Source: Marthasterias glacialis (lineage: Eukaryota > Echinodermata > Asteroidea > Forcipulatida > Asteriidae). From it: a stretch of DNA of 64,000 bases. Below the pieces are notes generated by a model that was not told where the DNA came from, did not search any database, and saw nothing but the letters and a program-made list of their open reading frames with translations. Shown here piece after piece: positions 21,965 through 33,618 of this stretch. The translations under genes and the position numbers were made by a program. The stretch lies in contig OU452239.1 of the NCBI GenBank assembly GCA_911728455.2, positions 8,188,884 to 8,252,883 of the forward strand. The letters run 5' to 3'. Position 1 is the first letter of the stretch. Each line of letters opens with the position of its first letter.

Positions 21965-24900
21965 TTGTTTTCACTCTGTTACAGTTTCGTGTACAAAAGT
22001 GCCATTAGACAGGCGTTTGAAGCGCATTCGGAGCAGCCCAGCTCCCTGCTGATTTCAAGGCGGAAGATGGCCATGGCTGGCCGGGAAAACCAGATTTTCG
22101 GATGCAGGACCATGGCAGCTAACTGCAGGTACAAGAAATTTCTCTCTAGCCCCATTATTTCTGGAGTAATTGGCCATGGCGCTTCCGACTTCTTTTTTCG
22201 GCTTTTTTTTTAGCTGGCTTCGGTCCAGCACATACATAGCGGCCTTTACTATTGTTGACGTACACAGAGCATAGCCGTATGAACTAGACATCCTCGGGGT
22301 GTCCTCACTCCGCGGTCCCTGGCATCCTCCCTGTTTATCCGGCAGCCCCAAGACCGGCATTTTCGGAAAGCCAATGAACATGGCTTTCCAACCGTGTCAG
22401 ATTTGTCAGTTTCCCGCAAATACTTTGGGAGATAGAGCCGTTGCTAAGTCTTGTTTTCAGTCTGTTACAGTTTCGTGTACAAAAGTGCCATTAGACAGGC
22501 GTTTGAAGCGCATTCGGCGCAGCCCCGCTCCCTGCTGATTTCAAGGCGGAAGATGGCCATGGCTGGCCGGGAAAATTAGATTTTCGGATGCAGGACCATG
22601 GCAGCTAACTGCAGGTACAAGAAATTTCTCTCTAGCCCCATTATTTCTGGAGTAATTGGCCATGGCGCTTCCAACTTCTTTTTTCGGCTTTTTTTTTAGC
22701 TGGCTTCGGTCCAGCACACACATAGCGGCCTTTGCTATTGTTGACGTACACAGAGCATGGCCGTATGAACTAGACATCCTCGGGATGTCCTCACTCCGCG
22801 GTCCCTGGCATCCTCCCTGTTTATCCGGCAGCCCCAAGACCGGCATTTTCGGAAAGCCAATGAACAGGGCTTTCAAACAGTGTCAGATTTGTCAGTTTCC
22901 CGCCAATACTTTGGGAGATAGAGCCGTTGCTAAGTCTTGTTTTCACTCTGTTACAGTTTCGTGTACAAAAGTGCCATTAGACAGGCGTTTGAAGCGCACT
23001 CGGAGCAGCCCCGCTCCCTGGTGATTTCAAGGCTGAAGATGGCCATGGCTGGCCGGGAAAACCAGATTTTCGGATGCAGGACTATAGCAGCTAACTGCAG
23101 GTACAAGAAATTTCTCTTTAGCCCCATTGTTTCTGGAGTAATTGGCCATGGCGCTTCCGACTTCTTTTTTCGGCTTTTTTTTAGCTGGCTTCGGTCCAGC
23201 ACACACATAGCGGCCTTTGCTATTGTTGACGTACACAGAGCATGGCCGTATGAACTAGACATCCTCGGGGTGTCCTCACTCCGCGGTCCCTGGCATCCTC
23301 CCTGTTTATCCGGCAGCCCCAAGACCGGCATTTTCGGAAAGCCAATGAACGGGGCTTTCCAACCGTGTCAAATTTGTCAGTTTCCCGCCAATACTTTGGG
23401 AGATAGAGCCGTTGCTAAGTCTTGTTTTCACTCTGTTACAGTTTCGTGTACAAAAGTGCCATTAGACAGGCGTTTGAAGCGCATTCGGAGCAACCCCGCT
23501 CCCTGCTGATTTCAAGGCGGAAATGGCCATGGCTGGCCGGGAAAATTAGATTTTCGGATGCAGGACCATGGCAGCTAACTGCAGGTACAAGAAATTTCTC
23601 TCTAGCCCCATTATTTCTGGAGTGATTGGCCATGGCGCTTCCGACTTCTTTTTTCGGCTTTTTTTTTAGCTGGCTTCGGTCCAGCACATACATAGCGGCC
23701 TTTACTATTGTTGACGTACACAGAGCATAGCCGTATGAACTAGACATCCTCGGGGTGTCCTCACTCCGCGGTCCCTGGCATCCTCCCTGTTAATCCGGCA
23801 GCCCCAAGACCGGCATTTTCGGAAAGCCAATGAACATGGCTTTCCAACCGTGTCAGATTTGTCAGTTTCCCGCAAATACTTTGGGAGATAGAGCCGTTGC
23901 TAAGTCTTGTTTTCAGTCTGTTACAGTTTCGTGTACAAAAGTGCCATTAGACAGGCGTTTGAAGCGCATTCGGCGCAGCCCCGCTCCCTGCTGATTTCAA
24001 GGCGGAAGATGGCCATGGCTGGCCGGGAAAATAAGATTTTCGGATGCAGGACCATGGCAGCTAACTGCAGGTACAAGAAATTTCTCTCTAGCCCCATTAT
24101 TTCTGGAGTAATTGGCCATGGCGCTTCCAACTTCTTTTTTCGGCTTTTTTTTTAGCTGGCTTCGGTCCAGCACACACATAGCGGCCTTTGCTATTGTTGA
24201 CGTACACAGAGCATGGCCGTATGAACTAGACATCCTCGGGGTGTCCTCACTCCGCGGTCCCTGGCATCCTCCCTGTTTATCCAGCAGCCCCAAGACCAGC
24301 ATTTTCGGAAAGCCAATGAACAGGACTTTCCAACCGTGTCAGATTTGTCAGTTTCCCGCCAATACTTTGGGAGATAGAGCCGTTGCTAAGTCTTGTTTTC
24401 ACTTTGTTACAGTTTCGTGTACAAAAGTGCCATTAGACAGGCGTTTGAAGCGCATTCGGAGCAGCCCCGCTCCCTGCTGATTTCAAGGCGGAAGATGGCC
24501 ATGGCTGGCCGGGAAAACCAGATTTTCGGATGCAGGACCATGGCAGCTAACTGCAGGTACAAGAAATTTCTCTCTAGCCCCATTATTTCTGGAGTAATTG
24601 ACCATGGCGCTTCCGACTTCTTTTTTCGGCTTTTTTTTAGCTGGCTTCGGTCCAGCACACACATAGCGGCCTTTGCTATTGTTGACGTACACAGAGCATA
24701 GCCGTATGAACTAGACATCCTTGGGGTGTCCTCACTCCGCGGTCGCTGGTATCCTCCCTGTTTATCCGGCAGCCCCAAGACCGGCATTTTCGGAAAGCCA
24801 ATGAACAGGGCTTTCCAACCGTGTCAAATTTGTCAGTTTCCCGCCAATACTTTGGGAGATAGAGCCGTTGCTAAGTCTTGTTTTCAGTCTGTTACAGTTT

Positions 24901-27900
24901 CGTGTACAAAAGTGCCATTAGACAGGCGTTTGAAGCGCATTCGGCGCAGCCCCGCTCCCTGCTGATTTCAAGGCGGAAGATGGCCATGGCTGGCCGGGAA
25001 AATAAGATTTTCGGATGCAGGACCATGGCAGCTAACTGCAGGTACAAGAAATTTCTCTCTAGCCCCATTATTTCTGGAGTAATTGGCCATGGCGCTTCCA
25101 ACTTCTTTTTTCGGCTTTTTTTTTAGCTGGCTTCGGTCCAGCACACACATAGCGGCCTTTGCTATTGTTGACGTACACAGAGCATGGCCGTATGAACTAG
25201 ACATCCTCGGGGTGTCCTCACTCCGCGGTCCCTGGCATCCTCCCTGTTTATCCAGCAGCCCCAAGACCAGCATTTTCGGAAAGCCAATGAACAGGACTTT
25301 CCAACCGTGTCAGATTTGTCAGTTTCCCGCCAATACTTTGGGAGATAGAGCCGTTGCTAAGTCTTGTTTTCACTTTGTTACAGTTTCGTGTACAAAAGTG
25401 CCATTAGACAGGCGTTTGAAGCGCATTCGGAGCAGCCCCGCTCCCTGCTGATTTCAAGGCGGAAGATGGCCATGGCTGGCCGGGAAAACCAGATTTTCGG
25501 ATGCAGGACCATGGCAGCTAACTGCAGGTACAAGAAATTTCTCTCTAGCCCCATTATTTCTGGAGTAATTGACCATGGCGCTTCCGACTTCTTTTTTCGG
25601 CTTTTTTTTAGCTGGCTTCGGTCCAGCACACACATAGCGGCCTTTGCTATTGTTGACGTACACAGAGCATAGCCGTATGAACTAGACATCCTTGGGGTGT
25701 CCTCACTCCGCGGTCGCTGGTATCCTCCCTGTTTATCCGGCAGCCCCAAGACCGGCATTTTCGGAAAGCCAATGAACAGGGCTTTCCAACCGTGTCAAAT
25801 TTGTCAGTTTCCCGCCAATACTTTGGGAGATAGAGCCGTTGCTAAGTCTTGTTTTCAGTCTGTTACAGTTTCGTGTACAAAAGTGCCATTAGACAGGCGT
25901 TTGAAGCGCATTCGGAGCAGCCCCGCTCCCTGCTGATTTCAAGGCGGAAGATGGCCATGGCTGGCCGGGAAAACCAGATTTTCGGATGCAGGACCATGGT
26001 AGCTAACTGCAGGTACAAGAAATTTCTCACTAGCCCCATTATTTCTGGAGTAATTGGCCATGGCGCTTCCGACTTCTTTTTTCGGCTTTTTTTTTAGCTG
26101 GCTTCGGTCCAGCACATATATAGCGGCCTTTACTATTGTTGACGTACACAGAGCATAGCCGTATGAACTAGACATCCTCGGGGTGTCCTCACTCCGCGGT
26201 CCCTGGCATCCTCCCTGTTAATCCGGCAGCCCCAAGACCGGCATTTTCGGAAAGCCAATGAACATGGCTTTCCAACCGTGTCAGATTTGTCAGTTTCCCG
26301 CAAATACTTTGGGAGATAGAGCCGTTGCTAAGTCTTGTTTTCAGTCTGTTACAGTTTCGTGTACAAAAGTGCCATTAGACAGGCGTTTGAAGCGCATTCG
26401 GCGCAGCCCCGCTCCCTGCTGATTTCAAGGCGGAAGATGGCCATGGCTGGCCGGGAAAATTAGATTTTCGGATGCAGGACCATGGCAGCTAACTGCAGGT
26501 ACAAGAAATTTCTCTCTAGCCCCATTATTTCTGGAGTAATTGGCCATGGCGCTTCCAACTTCTTTTTTCGGCTTTTTTTTTAGCTGGCTTCGGTCCAGCA
26601 CACACATAGCGGCCTTTGCTATTGTTGACGTACACAGAGCATGGCCGTATGAACTAGACATCCTCGGGATGTCCTCACTCCGCGGTCCCTGGCATCCTCC
26701 CTGTTTATCCGGCAGCCCCAAGACCGGCATTTTCGGAAAGCCAATGAACAGGGCTTTCAAACAGTGTCAGATTTGTCAGTTTCCCGCCAATACTTTGGGA
26801 GATAGAGCCGTGGCTAAGTCTTGTTTTCACTCTGTTACAGTTTCGTGTACAAAAGTGCCATTAGACAGGCGTTTGAAGCGCACTCGGAACAGCCCCGCTC
26901 CCTGGTGATTTCAAGGCGGAAGATGGCCATGGCTGGCCGGGAAAACCAGATTTTCGGATGCAGGACTATAGCAGCTAACTGCAGGTACAAGAAATTTCTC
27001 TCTAGCCCCATTATTTCTGGAGTAATTGGCCATGGCGCTTCCGACTTCTTTTTTCAGCTTTTTTTTAGCTGGCTTCGGTCCAGCACACACATAGCGGCCT
27101 TTGCTATTGTTGACGTACACAGAGCATGGCCGTATGAACTAGACATCCTCGGGGTGTCCTCACTCCGCGGTCCCTGGCATCCTCCCTGTTTATCCGGCAG
27201 CCCCAAGACGGGCATTTTCGGAAAGCCAATGAACAGGGCTTTCCAACCGTGTCAGATTTGTCAGTTTCCCGCCAATACTTTGGGAGATAGAGCCGTTGCT
27301 AAGTCTTGTTTTCACTCTGTTACAGTTTCGTGTACAAAAGTGCCATTAGACAGGCGTTTGAAGCGCATTCGGAGAAGCCCCGCTCCCTGGTGATTTCAAG
27401 GCTGAAGATGGCCATGGCTGGCCGGGAAAACCAGATTTTCGGATGCAGGACCATGGCAGCTAACTGCAGGTACAAGAAATTTCTCTCTAGCCCCATTATT
27501 TCTGGAGTAATTGGCCATGGCGCTTCCGACTTCTTTTTTCGGCTTTTTTTTTAGCTGGCTTCGGTCCAGCACATACATAGCGGCCTTTACTATTGTTGAC
27601 GTACACAGAGCATAGCCGTATGAACTAGACATCCTCGGGGTGTCCTCACTCCGCGGTCCCTGGCATCCTCCCTGTTAATCCGGCAGCCCCAAGACCGGCA
27701 TTTTCGGAAAGCCAATGAACATGGCTTTCCAACCGTGTCAGATTTGTCAGTTTCCCGCAAATACTTTGGGAGATAGAGCCGTTGCTAAGTCTTGTTTTCA
27801 GTCTGTTACAGTTTCGTGTACAAAAGTGCCATTAGACAGGCGTTTGAAGCGCATTCGGCGCAGCCCCGCTCCCTGCTGATTTCAAGGCGGAAGATGGCCA

Positions 27901-28277
27901 TGGCTGGCCGGGAAAATTAGATTTTCGGATGCGGGACCATGGCAGCTAACTGCAGGTACAAGAAATTTCTCTCTAGCCCCATTATTTCTGGAGTAATTGG
28001 CCATGGCGCTTCCAACTTCTTTTTTCGGCTTTTTTTTTAGCTGGCTTCGGTCCAGCACACACATAGCGGCCTTTACTATTGTTGACGTACACAGAGCATA
28101 GCCGTATGAACTAGACATCCTCGGGGTGTCCTCACTCCGCGGTCCCTGGCATCCTCCCTGTTAATCCGGCAGCCCCAAGACCGGCATTTTCGGAAAGCCA
28201 ATGAACGTGGCTTTCCAACCGTGTCAGATTTGTCAGTTTCCCGCAAATACTTTGGGAGATAGAGCCGTTGCTAAGTC
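21965..28277 (+). repeat. Domain F: 8-monomer HOR of 3884 bp with partial second copy
   Basis: Monomers at 21965, 22451, 22937, 23422 and 23907 correspond to 25849, 26335, 26821, 27306 and 27792, offset 3884-3885 bp. Shared markers include CACATACATAGCGG or CACATATATAG with CCTTTACTATTG, GTTAATCCGGC, AATGAACATGG and TTCAAACAGTG. The 3884 bp unit holds eight monomers because it includes the duplicated dimer at 23907-25848. The second copy lacks that duplication. This gives an order of events: the large unit and the dimer expansion are separate exchanges. Confidence 0.78.
23907..25848 (+). repeat. Nested 971 bp dimer duplication
   Basis: 23907-24877 and 24878-25848 read as essentially identical. 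Both have GGAAAATAAGA, CATTCGGCGCAG, TATCCAGCAGCC, GAACAGGACTTTCC, CACTTTGTTACAG and the unusual CGGTCGCTGGTATCC. The match continues a short way into the monomer at 25849, until GGAGCAG replaces GGCGCAG near 25915. Confidence 0.88.
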
Positions 28278-31200
28278 TTGTTTTCAGTCTGTTACAGTTT
28301 CGTGTACAAAAGTGCCATTAGACAGGCGTTTGAAGCGCATTCGGCGCAGCCCCGCTCCCTGCTGATTTCAAGGCGGAAGATGGCCATGGCTGGCCGGGAA
28401 AATTAGATTTTCGGATGCAGGACCATGGCAGCTAACTGCAGGTACAAGAAATTTCTCTCTAGCCCCATTATTTCTGGAGTAATTGGCCATGGCGCTTCCA
28501 ACTTCTTTTTTCGGCTTTTTTTTTAGCTGGCTTCGGTCCAGCACACACATAGCGGCCTTTGCTATTGTTGACGTACACAGAGCATGGCCGTATGAACTAG
28601 ACATCCTCGGGGTGTCCTCACTCCGCGGTCCCTGGCATCCTCCCTGTTTATCCAGCAGCCCCAAGACCAGCATTTTCGGAAAGCCAATGAACGGGACTTT
28701 CCAACCGTGTCAGATTTGTCAGTTTCCCGCAAATACTTTGGGAGATAGAGCCGTTGCTAAGTCTTGTTTTCACTTTGTTACAGTTTCGTGTACAAAAGTG
28801 CCATTAGACAGGCGTTTGAAGCGCATTCGGAGCAGCCCCGCTCCCTGCTGATTTCAAGGCGGAAGATGGCCATGGCTGGCCGGGAAAACCAGATTTTCGG
28901 ATGCAGGACTATGGCAGCTAACTGCAGGTACAAGAAATTTCTCTCTAGCCCCATTATTTCTGGAGTAATTGGCCATGGCGCTTCCGACTTCTTTTTTCGG
29001 CTTTTTTTTAGCTGGCTTCGGTCCAGCACACACATAGCGGCCTTTGCTATTGTTGACGTACACAGAGCATAGCCGTATGAACTAGACATCCTTGGGGTGT
29101 CCTCACTCCGCGGTCCCTGGTATCCTCCCTGTTTATCCGGCAGCCCCAAGACCGGCATTTTCGGAAAGCCAATGAACAGGGCTTTCCAACCGTGTCAAAT
29201 TTGTCAGTTTCCCGCCAATACTTTGGGAGATAGAGCCGTTGCTAAGTCTTGTTTTCAGTCTGTTACAGTTTCGTGTACAAAAGTGCCATTAGACAGGCGT
29301 TTGAAGCGCATTCGGAGCAGCCCAGCTCCCTGCTGATTTCAAGGCGGAAGATGGCCATGGCTGGCCGGGAAAACCAGATTTTCGGATGCAGGACCATGGC
29401 AGCTAACTGCAGGTACAAGAAATTTCTCACTAGCCCCATTATTTCTGGAGTAATTGGCCATGGCGCTTCCGACTTCTTTTTTCGGCTTTTTTTTTAGCTG
29501 GCTTCGGTCCAGCACATACATAGCGGCCTTTACTATTGTTGACGTACACAGAGCATAGCCGTATGAACTAGACATCCTCGGGGTGTCCTCACTCCGCGGT
29601 ACCTGGCATCCTCCCTGTTAATCCGGCAGCCCCAAGACCGGCATTTTCGGAAAGCCAATGAACATGGCTTTCCAACCGTGTCAGATTTGTCAGTTTCCCG
29701 CAAATACTTTGGGAGATAGAGCCGTTGCTAAGTCTTGTTTTCAGTCTGTTACAGTTTCGTGTACAAAAGTGCCATTAGACAGGCGTTTGAAGCGCATTCG
29801 GCGCAGCCCCGCTCCCTGCTGATTTCAAGGCGGAAGATGGCCATGGCTGGCCGGGAAAACCAGATTTTCGGATGCAGGACCATGGCAGCTAACTGCAGGT
29901 ACAAGAAATTTCTCTCTAGCCCCATTATTTCTGGAGTAATTGGCCATAGCGCTTCCAACTTCTTTTTTCGGCTTTTTTTTTAGCTGGCTTCGGTCCAGCA
30001 CACACATAGCGGCCTTTGCTATTGTTGACGTACACAGAGCATGGCCGTATGAACTAGACATCCTCGGGGTGTCCTCACTCCGCGGTCCCTGGCATCCTCC
30101 CTGTTTATCCAGCAGCCCCAAGACCAGCATTTTCGGAAAGCCAATGAACGGGACTTTCCAACCGTGTCAGATTTGTCAGTTTCCCGCAAATACTTTGGGA
30201 GATAGAGCCGTTGCTAAGTCTTGTTTTCACTTTGTTACAGTTTCGTGTACAAAAGTGCCATTAGACAGGCGTTTGAAGCGCATTCGGAGCAGCCCCGCTC
30301 CCTGCTGATTTCAAGGCGGAAGATGGCCATGGCTGGCCGGGAAAACCAGATTTTCGGATGCAGGACTATGGCAGCTAACTGCAGGTACAAGAAATTTCTC
30401 TCTAGCCCCATTATTTCTGGAGTAATTGGCCATGGCGCTTCCGACTTCTTTTTTCGGCTTTTTTTTAGCTGGCTTCGGTCCAGCACACACATAGCGGCCT
30501 TTGCTATTGTTGACGTACACAGAGCATAGCCGTATGAACTAGACATCCTTGGGGTGTCCTCACTCCGCGGTCCCTGGTATCCTCCCTGTTTATCCGGCAG
30601 CCCCAAGACCGGCATTTTCGGAAAGCCAATGAACAGGGCTTTCCAACCGTGTCAAATTTGTCAGTTTCCCGCCAATACTTTGGGAGATAGAGCCGTTGCT
30701 AAGTCTTGTTTTCAGTCTGTTACAGTTTCGTGTACAAAAGTGCCATTAGACAGGCGTTTGAAGCGCATTCGGAGCAGCCCAGCTCCCTGCTGATTTCAAG
30801 GCGGAAGATGGCCATGGCTGGCCGGGAAAACCAGATTTTCGGATGCAGGACCATGGCAGCTAACTGCAGGTACAAGACATTTCTCACTAGCCCCATTATT
30901 TCTGGAGTAATTGGCCATGGCGCTTCCGACTTCTTTTTTCGGCTTTTTTTTTAGCTGGCTTCGGTCCAGCACATACATAGCGGCCTTTACTATTGTTGAC
31001 GTACACAGAGCATAGCCGTATGAACTAGACATCCTCGGGGTGTCCTCACTCCGCGGTACCTGGCATCCTCCCTGTTAATCCGGCAGCCCCAAGACCGGCA
31101 TTTTCGGAAAGCCAATGAACATGGCTTTCCAACCGTGTCAGATTTGTCAGTTTCCCGCAAATACTTTGGGAGATAGAGCCGTTGCTAAGTCTTGTTTTCA

Positions 31201-31677
31201 GTCTGTTACAGTTTCGTGTACAAAAGTGCCATTAGACAGGCGTTTGAAGCGCATTCGGCGCAGCCCCGCTCCCTGCTGATTTCAAGGCGGAAGATGGCCA
31301 TGGCTGGCCGGGAAAACCAGATTTTCGGATGCAGGACCATGGCAGCTAACTGCAGGTACAAGAAATTTCTCTCTAGCCCCATTATTTCTGGAGTAATTGG
31401 CCATAGCGCTTCCAACTTCTTTTTTCGGCTTTTTTTTTAGCTGGCTTCGGTCCAGCACACACATAGCGGCCTTTGCTATTGTTGACGTACACAGAGCATG
31501 GCCGTATGAACTAGACATCCTCGGGGTGTCCTCACTCCGCGGTCCCTGGCATCCTCCCTGTTTATCCGGCAGCCCCAAGACCAGTATTTTCGGAAAGCCA
31601 ATGAACAGGGCTTTCAAACAGTGTCAGATTTGTCAGTTTCCCGCCAATACTTTGGGAGATAGAGCCGTTGCTAAGTC
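28278..31677 (+). repeat. Domain G: trimers of 1457 bp
   Basis: The trimer 28278-29734 is repeated at 29735-31191, and the monomer at 31192 starts a third copy that diverges after about 31567. Shared markers are TATCCAGCAGCC with GAACGGGACTTTCC, CTGGTATCCTCC, CAGCCCAGCTCC, TTTCTCACTAGCCCC and CGGTACCTGG. The first unit of the second copy and the monomer at 31192 share GGCCATAGCGC, which the copy at 28278 lacks. TACAAGACATTTC near 30877 is a private change. The closest relatives are the units at 24878-26334. Confidence 0.85.
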
Positions 31678-33618
31678 TTGTTTTCACTCTGTTACAGTTT
31701 CGTGTACAAAAGTGCCATTAGACAGGCGTTTGAAGCGCATTCGGAGAAGCCCCGCTCCCTGGTGATTTCAAGGCTGAAGATGGCCATGGCTGGCCGGGAA
31801 AACCAGATTTTCGGATGCAGGACTATAGCAGCTAACTGCAGGTACAAGAAATTTCTCTTTAGCCCCATTGTTTCTGGAGTAATTGGCCATGGCGCTTCCG
31901 ACTTCTTTTTTCGGCTTTTTTTTAGCTGGCTTCGGTCCAGCACACACATAGCGGCCTTTGCTATTGTTGACGTACACACAGCATGGCCGTATGAACTAGA
32001 CATCCTCGGGGTGTCCTCACTCCGCGGTCCCTGGCATCCTCCCTGTTTATCCGGCAGCCCCAAGACCGGCATTTTCGGAAAGCCAATGAACGGGGCTTTC
32101 CAACCGTGTCAGATTTGTCAGTTTCCCGCCAATACTTTGGGAGATAGAGCCGTTGCTAAGTCTTGTTTTCAGTCTGTTACAGTTTCGTTTACAAAAGTGC
32201 CATTAGACAGGCGTTTGAAGCGCATTCGGAGCAACCCCGCTCCCTGCTGATTTCAAGGCTGAAGATGGCCATGGCTGGCCGGGAAAATTAGATTTTCGGA
32301 TGCAGGACCATGGCAGCTAACTGCAGGTACAAGAAATTTCTCTCTAGCCCCATTATTTCTGGAGTAATTGGCCATGGCGCTTCCGACTTCTTTTTTCGGC
32401 TTTTTTTTTAGCTGGCTTCGGTCCAGCACACACATAGCGGCCTTTGCTATTGTTGACGTACACACAGCATGGCCGTATGAACTAGACATCCTCGGGATGT
32501 CCTCACACCGCAGTCCCTGGCATCCTCCCTGTTTATCCGGCAGCCCCAAGACGGGCATTTTCGGAAAGCCAATGAACAGGGCTTTCCAACCGTGTCAGAT
32601 TTGTCAGTTTCCCGCGAATACTTTGGGAGATAGAGCCGTTGCTAAGTCTTGTTTTCACTCTGTTACAGTTTCGTGTACAAAAGTGCCATTAGACAAGCGT
32701 TTGAAGCGCACTCGGAGCAGTCCCGCTCCCTGCTGATTTCAAGGCGGAAGATGGCCATGGCTGGCCGGGAAAACCAGATTTTCGGATGCAGGACTATAGC
32801 AGCTAACTGCAGGTACAAGAAATTTCTCTCTAGCCCCATTATTTCTGGAGTAATTGGTCATGGCGCTTCCAACTTCTTTTTTCGGCTTTTTTTTAGCTGG
32901 CTTCGGTCCAGCACACACATAGCGGCCTTTGCTTCTGTTGACGTACACACAGCATGGCCGTATGAACTAGACATCCTCGGGGTGTCCTCACTCCGCGGTC
33001 TCTGGCATCCTCCCTGTTTATCCGGCAGCCCCAAGACCGGCATTTTCGGAAAACCAATGAACAGGGCTTTCCAACCGTGTCAGATTTGTCAGTTTCCCGC
33101 CAATACTTTGAGAGATAGAGCCGTTGCTAAGTCTTGTTTTCACTCTGTTACAGTTTCGTGTACAAAAGTGCCCTTAGACAGGCGTTTGAAGCGCATTCGG
33201 AGCAGCCCCGCTCCCTGCTGATTTCAAGGCGGAAGATGGCCATGGCTGGCCGGGAAAACCAGATTTTCGGATGCAGGACTATGGCAGCTAACTGCAGGTA
33301 CAAGAAATTTCTCTCTAGCCCTATTATTTCTGGAGTAATTGGCCATGGCGCTTCCGACTTCTTTTTTCGGCTTTTTTTTAGCTGGCTTCGGTCCAGCACA
33401 CACATAGCGGCCTTTGCTATTGTTGACGTACACAGAGCATAGCCGTATGAACTAGACATCCTTGGGGTGTCCTCACTCCGCGGTCCCTGGCATCCTCCCT
33501 GTTTATCCGGCAGCCCCAAGACCGGCATTTTCGGAAAGCCAATGAACAGGGCTTTCCAACCGTGTCAGATTTGTCAGTTTCCCGCAAATACTTTGGGAGA
33601 TAGAGCCGTTGCTAAGTC
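31678..33618 (+). repeat. Mixed monomers returning to CACACAGCA
   Basis: Monomers at 31678, 32163, 32649 and 33134. The first three carry CACACAGCA again, ending the long CACAGAGCA domain. The pair at 31678 and 32163 matches the pair at 22937 and 23422, sharing GGCTGAAGATGG, CTCTTTAGCCCCATTGTTT, GAACGGGGCTTTCC and GCAACCCCGC. The copy at 32649 has GCTTCTGTTGACG, a variant that recurs at 34388 and 36438. The copy at 33134 has GTGCCCTTAGAC, also found at 55578. Confidence 0.75.
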
